Shown here in pieces: positions 19,482-29,972 of a DNA stretch of 64,000 bases. How positions within the stretch are numbered: position 1 is the stretch's first letter; every line of letters begins with the position of its first letter. The position numbers and the translations under genes are program-made. The stretch is from Cellulosimicrobium sp. CUA-896. GTDB lineage: Bacteria; Actinomycetota; Actinomycetes; Actinomycetales; Cellulomonadaceae. The DNA is taken from the NCBI RefSeq assembly GCF_001942335.1, contig NZ_MKKH01000066.1:1-64000 (forward strand), read 5' to 3'. A model generated the notes under the pieces. That model was not told where the DNA came from, made no database searches, and worked only from the letters and a program-made list of their open reading frames with translations.

Positions 19482-20737
19482 TCAGGATAGTTCGACATCT
19501 GCGGGGGTGGTAGTCGAGCGGGTCCCGCGCGGTCCCATCGCGATCGATCTCACCCCGAACCTGCCCCGGACGGCGTCCACGGCCTCCTCGGCACGGCGCC
19601 GCGCGTGGCCGTGCTCGCCCACGGCCTCCTCCAGCGTCGGCTGCACGAGGGCCCCCGAGCGCGGGGCGAGCCCCTCCGCACGCACCCCGACGAGCCGCAC
19701 GGCGAGCCCGTGCAGGTCGACGGACGCCACGAGCTCGCGCGCGACGAGGTAGATCTCCCGCGCCACGTCCGTCGGGGCGCCGAGCGTGCGGGCCCGGGTC
19801 ACCGTGCGGAAGTCGCTCGTGCGCACCTTCACGCTCACCGTCCGGGAGACCAGACCCTGGTGACGAAGCCGCGACGCGCACCGGTCCGCGAGCTCGAGCA
19901 CGCGCGCTGCACGACGTCCAGGTCCCGCAGGTCGTGCTCGAACGTCGTCTCCGCGCCGATGGAGCGCTCCGCCCGGCGCGGTTGCACGGGCCGGGGGTCG
20001 CGGCCCCAGGCGAGATCGTGCAGGTGCGCACCGGACACCTTCCCGACCGCGGCCTGCAGCACCGCGACGTCGGTGTCCGCGAGCTCGGCCACGGTGCGGA
20101 TGCCCCACCGGGCGAGCGCGCCCTCCGTGCGCTCCCCGACCCCCCAGAGCGCGCCGACCGGCAGGGTCCGCAGGAACGCGACGGTCGAGCCGGCGGGCAC
20201 GAGCAGCATGCCGTCCGGCTTGGCGTGGGTCGAGGCGAGCTTCGCGACGAACTTCGTCGTGGCGATCCCCACCGAGCAGGTGACGCCGTGCTCGGCGAGG
20301 ACCCGACGACGCAGCGCGGCGCCGATCACGGTCGGCGGGCCGAGCCGGCGCCGCGCACCGCTGACGTCGAGGAACGCCTCGTCGACGCTCACCTGCTCGA
20401 CGAGGGCCGTGATCTCGCCGAGCATCCCCATCACCGACCGGGACACCTCGAGGTAGCGCCGATGGTCCGGGCGCACGACGACCGCCTGCGGGCACGCCCG
20501 GCGGGCCACCGCCATCGGCATCGCCGAGTGCACCCCGAACGCGCGCGCCTCGTAGGTCGCGGCGAGGACGACGCCACGGTCCGCACCGCCGACGACGACC
20601 GGCCGGCCCCGCAGCTCGGGCCGGCGGGCGAGCTCCACCGACGCGAAGAACGCGTCCATGTCGACGTGGAGGATCGAGCAGCCGTCCTCGTCGTCGCCCC
20701 AGTCCCGGCGGACGGCGGCCCGCGGGCCGCGGCTCAT
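19482..20737 (-). CDS. dinB: DNA polymerase IV, Y-family translesion polymerase (one frameshift)
   Basis: Error-prone polymerase for translesion synthesis. Catalytic carboxylates lie in ILHVDMDAFFASVE and QVSVDEAFLDVSG; YEARAFGVHSAMP and SVGIATTKFVAKLAS are family blocks, followed by a thumb with helix-hairpin-helix and a little-finger domain (VSVKVRTSDFRTVTRART). A lost base near 19902 shifts the little finger to another frame. Corrected length about 418 aa. ATG 20737 follows CGGGGGGCAGGG and lies 37 bp after the HEPN-type gene. Both probably answer to the LexA box at 21271. Confidence 0.92.
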
Positions 20738-20774
20738 CCCTGCCCCCCGGTCCGCGCCCGGCGCGGCGGACGGC

Positions 20775-21248
20775 TCATGACGCGACCGTGCGCAGGCCGG
20801 GGACGCGGACGAACGCGGCGTCCGGGTCGACCAGCATCGCGACCTCGTCGCGGAAGTCCTCCGCGCAGGCCATGAGCTCGTCCGCGCGGCGCGGGTCCAC
20901 GTCCGCCCGCCCCGCGTCGACGGCGGCGCGCACCCGCGCTCCCCCGGCGAAGTACACGGACCAGGCCGCGAGCGACGGCTCGGCGTCGGCGAGCTGGTCC
21001 CAGACCGGCCGGGCACGACCTCGGCGCTCCGCGTGCCCGCGCAGCGCCACGACGGCCGCCGCCGCACGCAGCGCCCCCAGGTGCGCGCGCACGAACCGCT
21101 CGGCGGCGTCGCCCGCGAGCGCGGCGGCGACCAGCTCGGCGTCCGCACGCGCGAGAAGACGCCGGACGTCCGCCGGGACCAGCGCCGCACCGGGCCGCCC
21201 GTGCCCGCCCGTGCCCGCCGCCGTACCTGTCGCTGGGTTCCGCGCCAT
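20775..21248 (-). CDS. SAV_6107-type HEPN domain protein
   Basis: 157-aa, Ala/Arg-rich helical protein. The stretch LLARADAELVAAAL plus ERFVRAHLGALRAAAAVVAL resembles the SAV_6107 HEPN family that often precedes dinB in actinobacteria. I see no clear Rx4-6H RNase motif, so nuclease activity cannot be claimed. ATG 21248 follows AGGAGGTG, a strong site, and a perfect LexA box lies 22 bp upstream of the start. It heads the operon with dinB, so it is likely SOS-induced. Confidence 0.75.
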   Translation of the reverse strand: MARNPATGTAAGTGGHGRPGAALVPADVRRLLARADAELVAAALAGDAAERFVRAHLGALRAAAAVVALRGHAERRGRARPVWDQLADAEPSLAAWSVYFAGGARVRAAVDAGRADVDPRRADELMACAEDFRDEVAMLVDPDAAFVRVPGLRTVAS

Positions 21249-21270
21249 GGTGCACCTCCTGGATCCACTA

Positions 21271-21286
21271 TCGAACACCTGTTCGA
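21271..21286. promoter_or_regulatory. LexA (SOS) box of the HEPN-dinB operon
   Basis: TCGAACACCTGTTCGA, a perfect match to the actinobacterial LexA consensus TCGAAC-N4-GTTCGA. It lies 22 bp upstream of the HEPN gene start and 43 bp upstream of the divergent methyltransferase-like start, so it could affect both. Confidence 0.92.
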
Positions 21287-21329
21287 CCCGTGTCACGTCC
21301 CGGCGCCCCGTACCGCGTACGGTGGAGCC

Positions 21330-22325
21330 ATGGCTCGTCGCGCCCCCCGGACCTCCCGCACAGCGTCCGCCGAGCCACCCACACCCCGGCGCCGCGGGTC
21401 CCGTGCGGCACGCCGCGACGACGACCTGCCCGCCGACGAGGTCCCGACCAGCACCGGCTCAGCGCGCCTGGAACGCGACCCCGACCGACCTCGCGCCATG
21501 ACGCTGCACGTCAACGGCGTCCCGAGCTCCCACGTCGACCTCGACGACCCCGGCTTCCTCGCGTTCGAGTACATGCAGCAGATGGCGGCCGTGGTCGACC
21601 TCCTCCCGGACGGGCCGCTACGCGTGCTGCACCTGGGGGCCGCGGGGTGCAGCCTGGCGCGGTGGGTCGAGCACACCCGGCCCGGCTCGGCCCAGGTGGG
21701 CGTCGACCTCGACGCCCGGCTGCTCGAGCTCGTGCGCCAGTGGTTCGACCTCCCGCGCTCGCCCCGGCTGCGGCTGCGGGCGGACGACGCGCGGCACGCC
21801 GTGACGACCTTCCCGGACGCGTCCTTCGACGTGGTGGTGCGTGACGTGTTCGCCGGCGACGCGACGCCCGCGCACCTCGTCACGACCGGCACCGCGCGCG
21901 ACGTACGGCGCGTGCTGCGTCCCGGGGGCACCTACCTCGTCAACTGCGCCGACCGACCTCCCCTGACCGCCGCGCGCCGCGAGCTCGCGACCCTCGCCGC
22001 CGTGGCCGCGACCGACGACGGGGAGGTGGCGGACGGCGACGACGCGCCACGCGTCGCCGCGCTCGCCGAGCCGGCGCAGCTCAAGGGACGCCGCTACGGC
22101 AACGTCGTGCTCGTCGCCGTCCGTCCCGGAGCCGACGGCCCGGACCTCGGCTCCGCGGCCCTGGCGCGCGCGTCGCGCAGCCTCCCGGTGCCGGCCCGCG
22201 TCCTCGTCGGCCCGGAGCTCGACACGTTCACCGGCTCGGCAGCACCGTTCGAGGACCCGCCCGAGGATCTTCTGCGGACGCGCACCGGCGCGGCCGGCGC
22301 ACCCGCCCACGGCCCCGCCGCCTGA
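21330..22325 (+). CDS. Spermidine synthase-like methyltransferase-fold protein
   Basis: 331 aa. After a basic, probably disordered N-terminus of about 60 residues, a Rossmann methyltransferase fold runs from VLHLGAAGCSLARWVE (SAM-loop position) through QVGVDLDARLLELVRQWFDL and FDVVVRDVFAG to VRRVLRPGGTYLVNCAD. This pattern occurs in actinobacterial spermidine synthase-like fused proteins; the polyamine-synthase active site is not clearly preserved, so substrate is unknown. ATG 21330 follows GGTGGAG. Divergent from the SOS-controlled operon with 81 bp between starts. Confidence 0.75.
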   Translation: MARRAPRTSRTASAEPPTPRRRGSRAARRDDDLPADEVPTSTGSARLERDPDRPRAMTLHVNGVPSSHVDLDDPGFLAFEYMQQMAAVVDLLPDGPLRVLHLGAAGCSLARWVEHTRPGSAQVGVDLDARLLELVRQWFDLPRSPRLRLRADDARHAVTTFPDASFDVVVRDVFAGDATPAHLVTTGTARDVRRVLRPGGTYLVNCADRPPLTAARRELATLAAVAATDDGEVADGDDAPRVAALAEPAQLKGRRYGNVVLVAVRPGADGPDLGSAALARASRSLPVPARVLVGPELDTFTGSAAPFEDPPEDLLRTRTGAAGAPAHGPAA

Positions 22326-22385
22326 TCGGGTCCGCGCCCGGAGCCCGGATCCCGGGCCCCGCGGATCGTGATCCGGACAGCACGA

Positions 22386-22415
22386 GAGCCGCGCCCCGGG
22401 GTCGGGACGCGGCTC
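22386..22415. terminator. Bidirectional hairpin between methyltransferase-like gene and csp
   Basis: GAGCCGCG (22386-22393) pairs with CGCGGCTC (22408-22415) around a C/G-rich loop. It lies between the 3' ends of two convergent genes and has no T-tract, as is common for high-GC terminators. Confidence 0.6.
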
Positions 22416-22460
22416 CTGCGCGGCGACCGCAGGCGCCCGCGGGGGCGCCGGGCGCGGCCG

Positions 22461-22664
22461 TCAGAGCGGGCGGACGTTCTCCGCCTGCGGGCCCTTGGGG
22501 CCCTGCGTGATCTCGAACTCGACCCGCTGCGCCTCGTCGAGCGTGCGGTACCCCTGCGTCTCGATCGCCGAGTAGTGCACGAAGACGTCGGCACCGCCGC
22601 CGTCCTGCGCGATGAAGCCGTAGCCCTTCTCGGCGTTGAACCACTTCACAGAACCCTGCGCCAT
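22461..22664 (-). CDS. Cold-shock protein, CspA family
   Basis: 67-aa single-stranded nucleic-acid-binding OB-fold protein. RNP1 is KGYGFI and RNP2 VFVHYSAI; the N-terminus [16 protein letters not shown] is typical. Acts as an RNA chaperone. ATG 22664 follows AGAGGAACAGC. It is monocistronic, with 348 bp to the next gene upstream, room for the long leader common in this family. Confidence 0.97.
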   Translation of the reverse strand: MAQGSVKWFNAEKGYGFIAQDGGGADVFVHYSAIETQGYRTLDEAQRVEFEITQGPKGPQAENVRPL

Positions 22665-22829
22665 GCTGTTCCTCTGACCTTCTGTCCATCCGGGGACACC
22701 AGCGAGCGGACCCTTCGTCCACCCCGTGCGCCGCAGTGCCGCGTCCCACGTCCTTCGCCGGTGGACCAGCCGGGCGGGGCCGGAACGGTGCTCGCCACCG
22801 GGTCGTGCGCGAGCACGCCACTGCAACGG

Positions 22830-22844
22830 GTGCCAGTCTGGCAC
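22830..22844. promoter_or_regulatory. 15-bp perfect palindrome in the csp upstream region
   Basis: GTGCCAG-T-CTGGCAC, 7-bp arms with a single central base, about 166-180 bp before the csp start. It could be a protein operator or a hairpin in the csp leader. No regulator is identified. The 22665-23012 gap otherwise holds the hairpin at 22861 and no gene. Confidence 0.5.
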
Positions 22845-22860
22845 GGACACTGTGTGCTAC

Positions 22861-22895
22861 GCCACGGAGGACGGCGACGTCTCGTGGCTATTTTT
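22861..22895 (+). terminator. Hairpin followed by a T-run on the plus strand
   Basis: GCCACGGAG pairs (one bulged G) with CTCGTGGC, followed directly by TATTTTT at 22889-22895. This is the only intrinsic-terminator-like structure with a T-run that I noticed in the window. No annotated plus-strand gene ends nearby: the methyltransferase-like gene ends 536 bp upstream. Confidence 0.45.
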
Positions 22896-23012
22896 CCGGA
22901 CATACCCGCACAGGACGGCGCTCCACGAGAGCCGCACCACCGGTCGGGTCGGCGCGCGACGGCACCACCGGGAGGGCGACGCCCGCTCCCGGGCGCTCGG
23001 CGCCGGGTGCGC

Positions 23013-23938
23013 TCAGTCCCCGGACTGCTGGGCCAGGAACCGCTCGAACTCGTCGCCGAGCTCCTCCGCCGTCGGGATCGGTGCGGACTCCGCGAGCAGG
23101 CTCGTGCGCCCCACGGCGCGCGCGAACGCGTCGTACTGCTCCTCCAGGGCGTGCACCACCGCGGCGACCTCCTCCGAGTCCTGGACCTGCCGCTCGACCT
23201 CGGCGGTCGCCTCCTGCGCCGCACCGGCCAGCCCCCCGGTCGCGAGGTCGAGACCCGTGAGCCGCTGGACGTGGTCGAGGGCCACGACGGCGGCCGGCGG
23301 GTACGACGACTGCGCGAGGTAGTGCGGCACATGCACGGTGTACCCCACGGCGTCGTGACCGGCGCGGCCGAGCCGCAGCTCGAGGAGCGCCGCGAGGCTC
23401 GCCGCACCTTCACGGTGCCGAACCAGGACGAGTGCTCGCCGAGGAGCTCCGTGCGGGTCGCGTGGGCGGTCACCGAGAGCGGTCGGGTGTGCGGGATGCC
23501 CATCGGGATCCCGTGGAAGCCGACGGTCAGCGAGACGCCGAGCCGCTCGACCACGTCCTGGACCGCGGCCACGACGCGCTCCCACTGGACGTCGGGCTCC
23601 GCGCCGTGCAGCAGCAGGAACCCGGTGCCCTCGGCGTCGCGCACGTGGTCGATCACCAGGTGGGGCTCGTCGTAGTCGGACCAGCGGTCCGTGCTGAAGG
23701 TCATCGTCGCGCGCTTGGAGCGGTAGTCGAGCAGCTGGTCGGCGTCGAACGTCACGACACGCGTGACCTCACCGATCTCCAGCAGGTGCTCGACGGCGAC
23801 CTCCCCCGCACTGCCCGCGTCGACGAACCCGGCGACCGCGTGCAGCAGGGCCGGGCCCGCACCGGGCTCCGGCGGGCTCGGCCACAGGCGCGCGACGGCG
23901 TCCTCGTCGAGCTCGTAGATCCCCCGAGGATCCAGCAT
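23013..23938 (-). CDS. PAC2 family protein (one frameshift)
   Basis: About 308 aa, of the PAC2 (proteasome assembly chaperone 2-like) family that is widespread in actinobacteria. Family features are LLHAVAGFVDAGSAGEVAVE, YRSKRATMTFSTDRW, LLHGAEPDVQWERV and GFHGIPMGIPHTRP, then the C-terminal block HYLAQSSYPPAAVVALD. The break near 23407 (AAGGTGCGGCG for AAGGTGGCGGCG) costs one G. ATG 23938 follows GAGGAGGAAGC. No partner gene nearby, so its role here is unknown. Confidence 0.85.
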
Positions 23939-24070
23939 GCTTCCTCCTCGTCACGTCTGCTGCCCGTCCGGCGACCGTCCACGGCCGGAGGGCCTGTCGT
24001 CGACAACGCGCCGCACCCACGGATCCTTCCCGGCGACGGCGGCCGTCGCGAGCCGCGGTGCCGGCGCGTC

Positions 24071-24507
24071 TCAGCGACCGGGAAGCCGCACCACCGAGAC
24101 GAAGAAGTCGTCGATCTGGCGGACGACGTCGATGAAGCGGTCGAAGTCCACCGGCTTGGTCACGTACGCGTTCGCGTGCAGCGAGTAGCTGCGCACGACG
24201 TCCTCCTCGGCCTCGGACGTCGTGAGCACGACGACCGGGATCTTGCGCAGCGCCTCGTCGGCCTTGAGCGCCGCGAGGACCTCGCGGCCGTCCATGCGCG
24301 GCAGGTTGAGGTCGAGGAGGATGAGGTCCGGGGTCGGGGCGCCGGCGTGCTCGCCCTCCTTGCGCAGGAACTCCAGCGCGCTGACGCCGTCGGAGACGAC
24401 CGACAGGCGGTTCGTGACCTTGTGGTCCTCGAACGCCTCGCGCGTCATGAGCACGTCGCCCGGGTCGTCCTCGACGAGCAGGACGTCGATCGGCTTCGTG
24501 CCGTGGC

Positions 24508-24511
<4 letters not shown>
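24071..24511 (-). CDS. CheY-like single-domain response regulator
   Basis: 146-aa stand-alone receiver. Acidic pair in [17 protein letters not shown], phospho-acceptor Asp in [17 protein letters not shown], Thr in [12 protein letters not shown] and Lys in [12 protein letters not shown]. No output domain, and close in type to Rcp1-like regulators that pair with histidine kinases of the SHDLQEPL kind. ATG 24511 overlaps the stop of the histidine kinase (ATGA), so it is made together with that kinase and is presumably its phospho-acceptor. Confidence 0.93.
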
Positions 24512-26155
<1,644 letters not shown>

Positions 26156-26159
<4 letters not shown>

Positions 26160-27499
26160 CGCGACCACTCGTCGGAGTCGGCGAGCGTCGCGGTGCGCTC
26201 CCCCGGCCCGCCGTCGTCGGAGCGCCCGACGACGAGCAGCGCCGCGTCGTCCGCGAGGGGGCCGCCGTGCAGGTCGCGGACGCGGCGGATGACCCGTTCG
26301 ACGATCCCCTCGGTGCCGTCGGCGAGCGCCACGTCGACGGTGCGGCGCAGCCCGTCGGTGCCCAGCCGGTCCGGGCGGGCGGGTCGGTGCGCGGCGGAGG
26401 GGTCGGCGTGGCCGGCGCCGGGCTGCGCGAGGGTGGCCTCGACGAGGCCGTCCGTGTAGAGCACGAGCGCCCACCGGTCGCCGAGCTCGACGCGCTGCGG
26501 CGCCCAGCCGCCGTCGACCGGGATGCCGAGCGCGCGCCCGCGGGCGGTCGCCGCGATCTCGGACGCGGCGTCGCGCAGGAGCAGCGGCGCGAGGTGGCCG
26601 GCGAGGTAGACGTCGGCGTACCGACGATGCGGGTCGATGACGACCTGGCAGAGGGTGACGAAGACCTCGGGGCGCGCACGTTCGAGGACGAGGACGCGCT
26701 CGAGGAGCGGGAGGACGGCCGCGGGCTCCGCGTCCGTCAGCACGATCGTGCGCCAGGCCGTGCGCAGGGTCGCGCCGAGCGCCGCCTCGTCGGGGCCGTG
26801 GCCCGCGACGTCGCCGATGACGCACAGGACCGAGCCGTCGGGCCGTTCCACGGCGTCGTAGAAGTCGCCGCCGAGCAGCCCGTTGCCGCCCGGGACGTAC
26901 CCCACCATGACGGAGAGGCGCTCGTCCCCCACGAGCGGCGTCGGCAGGAGGGCGCGCTCCAGACGTCTCGTCTCGGCCGCGCGCACCTCGCTGCGGTACA
27001 GGGCGCGCTGCTGCTCCTCCGCCTTGCGTCGCTGGACGGCGTAGCGGACGGACCTGCCGAGCAGGTCGCCGTCGACCTCCCCCTTGACGAGGTAGTCGTC
27101 GGCGCCCGCCGCGACGGCCTGCACGCCGAGGTCGATGCCCGAGTGGCCTGTGAGGACCACGAGCGCAGGCGGGCTCGACCCGGCCCGCAGCCGCTCGACC
27201 GCCGACAGGCCCACCGAGTCCGGCAGGCCGAGGTCGAGCAGCACGCAGTCCACGGAGCGGTCCGGGAGCAGGTCGAGGGCGTGGTCAAGGGTGGTGGCGC
27301 GGTGCAGCTCGACCTTGAGGCTGGCGTCCGACAGGAGCTCCTCGACGAGGATCGCGTCCCCGTCGTCGTCCTCGACGAGCAGGATGCGCAGGACGTCGGT
27401 CGACATCACGAGAGCGGGCAGCGGCGCGCGCCCCGCGCCCCCCGTGTCGGCACGGTGCGCAGGGCCCGGGACGGGAGCGCGCGGGTCCGCCGCGGTCAC
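26156..27499 (-). CDS. Response regulator with PP2C (RsbU/SpoIIE-type) phosphatase output
   Basis: Receiver domain (ILLVEDDDGD acidic pair, phospho-Asp in VLLDLGLPDSVG, YLVKGEVDGD) joined by a helix (QQRALYRSEVRAAETRRLER) to a PP2C phosphatase with metal motifs LLGGDFYDAVE, CVIGDVAGHGPDE and LYTDGLVEA. Such proteins dephosphorylate Ser/Thr on anti-anti-sigma factors, but no such partner is visible here. GTG 27499 is chosen for its GAGGGGAG site; ATG 27406, right before the receiver, is the alternative (416 aa). First gene of a three-gene signalling operon with overlapping ends. Confidence 0.9.
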
Positions 27500-27656
27500 G
27501 ACGAGCGCTCCCCTCTGGTCGCCATGGCCCCCGATCCTAGCCGCACGCCGTCCGGGGCCGGTGGAGGCTCCCGTCCCGTGCGCCATAATGGACGGCCGCG
27601 CCGCCGCCCGGCGCGACGCGGGGCACGGTCCCCCGGGACCGCGACGAAGGGACAGC

Positions 27657-29891
27657 GTGGGACGTTCGGAGGAGCTCAGGCTCGAGCAGGAGGTCGTGGA
27701 CACCCTCTACGCGCGCCTGGACGAGCTGCGCGCAGCCGCCCGCGCGCGGCTGGACCGCGTCCGGCGCTCGGGGCCCTCGGGCTCGCCGCAGAACCGCAGC
27801 GAGCGCGACGCCTTCGCGACGCTCTACGAGGACCGCGTCGCGCAGCTCGACGCGGTGGAGGACCGCCTCGCGTTCGGGCGTCTCGACCTCGACGACGGCA
27901 CGCGTCGCTACGTCGGGCGCATCGGCCTCACGGACGCCGAGCACTCGTCGCTGCTCACCGACTGGCGCGCCCCGGCGGCGCAGGCGTTCTACCGCGCCAC
28001 CGCCGCCCGGCCCGACGGCGTGGTCCGCCGGCGGCACCTCGTGACCCGGCGCAGGAGCGTGACCGGTGTCGAGGACGAGCTGCTCGACCTCGACGCGAGC
28101 GAGGAGGTGTCCGCCTCGACGCTGTCGGGCGAGGGCGCGCTGCTCGCGGCGATGGCCGCGGGGCGCACGGGGCGCATGGGCGACATCGTGGCGACGATCC
28201 AGGCGGAGCAGGACACGATCATCCGCTCGGGCCTGGGCGGGGCCCTCGTCGTCCAGGGCGGGCCGGGGACGGGCAAGACGGCCGTCGCGCTCCACCGCGC
28301 CGCCTACCTGCTGTACGCCCACCGGCGCGTGCTCGAGCGCTCGGGTGTGCTGCTGGTCGGCCCCAGCCACTCCTTCCTGCGCTACATCGACCAGGTGCTG
28401 CCGTCGCTCGGCGAGACGGGCGTCGTGAGCACGACGGTCGCGGACCTGCTCCCCGGGGTCGTCGCGGACGGCGACGAGGACCCGCACGTCGCGCGCGTCA
28501 AGGGGCGTGCCGTCATGGCGCGGGCGGTCCGGCGCGCCGTCCGGGCCCGCGAGCGCGTGCCCGCGGCGGACGTGCCCGTCCGCCTCGACGGGCGGGACCT
28601 CGTCGTGCGGCGGCGCGACGTGCGCGACGCGATCGCGAAGGCGCGCCGGACGCACAAGCCCCACAACCTCGCCCGCGTGACGTTCGTGCGCGACATGCTG
28701 GCGCGCCTGGCCGACCAGTACGCGGCCGCGCTCGGCGAGCCGCTCGCCGGCGAGGACCGCGCACTCGTGCTCGAGGACCTGCGGGCGCACCGCGACGTGC
28801 GCGTGGCCCTGAACCTCGCCTGGCTGCCCATCACCCCCGAGCGGCTCGTGGAGGACCTGTACGTCAAGCCGCACCGGCTCGCCGAGGCGGCGCCGGAGCT
28901 GTCCGCGCACGAGCGGCGTCTGCTCGCCCGTCCGAAGGGGGCGCCGTGGACCCCGGCCGACGTGCCCCTGCTCGACGAGGCGGCCGAGCTGCTCGGCGAG
29001 GACGACCAGGCGTCGAGGGCGGACGCCGCGGCCCAGGCCGCGCAGCGCGCGCAGGACCTCGAGTACGCGCGTCAGGTGCTCGAGTCCTCGGGCGCGGGCG
29101 GCGGCCTCGTGGACGCCGAGGTGCTGGCCGGGCGGTTCGCCGCCACCGGTCCCCGCCTGACGACCGCCGAGCGCGCCGCGCAGGACCGGAGCTGGACCTA
29201 CGGGCACGTGGTCGTGGACGAGGCGCAGGAGCTGTCGGCGATGGCGTGGCGCATGCTCGTGCGGCGGTGCCCGACGCGCTCGTTCACGATCGTCGGTGAC
29301 GTCGCCCAGACGTCGTCCCTCGCGGGCGCGCGGTCGTGGGCCGCGGCGCTCGACCCCGTGCTGCGCGACGGCTGGCGCCTTGCCGAGCTCACGGTGAACT
29401 ACCGCACGCCGGCCGCCGTGGCGGACACCGCCCGGCAGGTCGCCGTCCACGCCGGGCTGCCCGTCTCGCCGCTGACGTCGGCACGCGAGGTGGAGGGATC
29501 GTTGCGCGTCGTGCCCGCCGTCGCCGCCGAGGGCTCGGCGCGCGACGCGCTCCTGGACGCGGTCCGCCGCGAGGCCGCCGCGGCGCGCGCGGAGTTCGTC
29601 ACGGGCGGCGCGGGTCGCGTGGCGGTGGTCACCGCGCCCGGGACCGCGGCAGCCGTGCGCGGCGCGCTGGGGCTCGCCGACGACGACCCCGACGCTCCCG
29701 TCGTCGTCCTCGACGCCGTCGCCGCCAAGGGGCTGGAGTTCGACGCGGTCGTCCTCGTCGAGCCCGCGGAGGTGGCGGCCGGGGAGTCCGGTGCCTCCGA
29801 CCTCTACGTCGCGATGACGCGCCCGACGCAGCGGCTCGTCGTCGTGCACGCCGGGGCGCTGCCGGAAGGTCTCGCGGTGCCCACCGCCTGA
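27657..29891 (+). CDS. HelD-type UvrD-like helicase, RNA polymerase-associated
   Basis: 744-aa superfamily 1 ATPase, intact. The N-terminal helical region (LEQEVVDTLYARLDELRAA, coiled-coil like) and the YVGRIGL...LTDWRAP block are typical of HelD. Walker A is VVQGGPGTGKTAVALHRAAY, Walker B VVVDEAQELSAM, motif III IVGDVAQTSS and the late motif VVVLDAVAAKGLEFDAVVLV, then YVAMTRPTQRL. HelD proteins release stalled RNA polymerase and, in some actinobacteria, give rifampicin tolerance. GTG 27657 follows AAGGGA. Divergent from the signalling operon; a hairpin terminator follows the stop. Confidence 0.88.
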   Translation: MGRSEELRLEQEVVDTLYARLDELRAAARARLDRVRRSGPSGSPQNRSERDAFATLYEDRVAQLDAVEDRLAFGRLDLDDGTRRYVGRIGLTDAEHSSLLTDWRAPAAQAFYRATAARPDGVVRRRHLVTRRRSVTGVEDELLDLDASEEVSASTLSGEGALLAAMAAGRTGRMGDIVATIQAEQDTIIRSGLGGALVVQGGPGTGKTAVALHRAAYLLYAHRRVLERSGVLLVGPSHSFLRYIDQVLPSLGETGVVSTTVADLLPGVVADGDEDPHVARVKGRAVMARAVRRAVRARERVPAADVPVRLDGRDLVVRRRDVRDAIAKARRTHKPHNLARVTFVRDMLARLADQYAAALGEPLAGEDRALVLEDLRAHRDVRVALNLAWLPITPERLVEDLYVKPHRLAEAAPELSAHERRLLARPKGAPWTPADVPLLDEAAELLGEDDQASRADAAAQAAQRAQDLEYARQVLESSGAGGGLVDAEVLAGRFAATGPRLTTAERAAQDRSWTYGHVVVDEAQELSAMAWRMLVRRCPTRSFTIVGDVAQTSSLAGARSWAAALDPVLRDGWRLAELTVNYRTPAAVADTARQVAVHAGLPVSPLTSAREVEGSLRVVPAVAAEGSARDALLDAVRREAAAARAEFVTGGAGRVAVVTAPGTAAAVRGALGLADDDPDAPVVVLDAVAAKGLEFDAVVLVEPAEVAAGESGASDLYVAMTRPTQRLVVVHAGALPEGLAVPTA

Positions 29892-29892
29892 C

Positions 29893-29913
29893 CGCGGCCG
29901 CCCTGCGGCCGCG
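29893..29913 (+). terminator. Terminator hairpin after helD-type gene
   Basis: CGCGGCCG (29893-29900), loop CCCTG, CGGCCGCG (29906-29913): 8-bp perfect stem starting two bases after the stop. No T-tract. Confidence 0.65.
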
Positions 29914-29972
29914 CGCGTCCAGGGGTCAAGACCCGTTTGGCCCACGACGCGGACGAGGCGCACCATGGTGCC

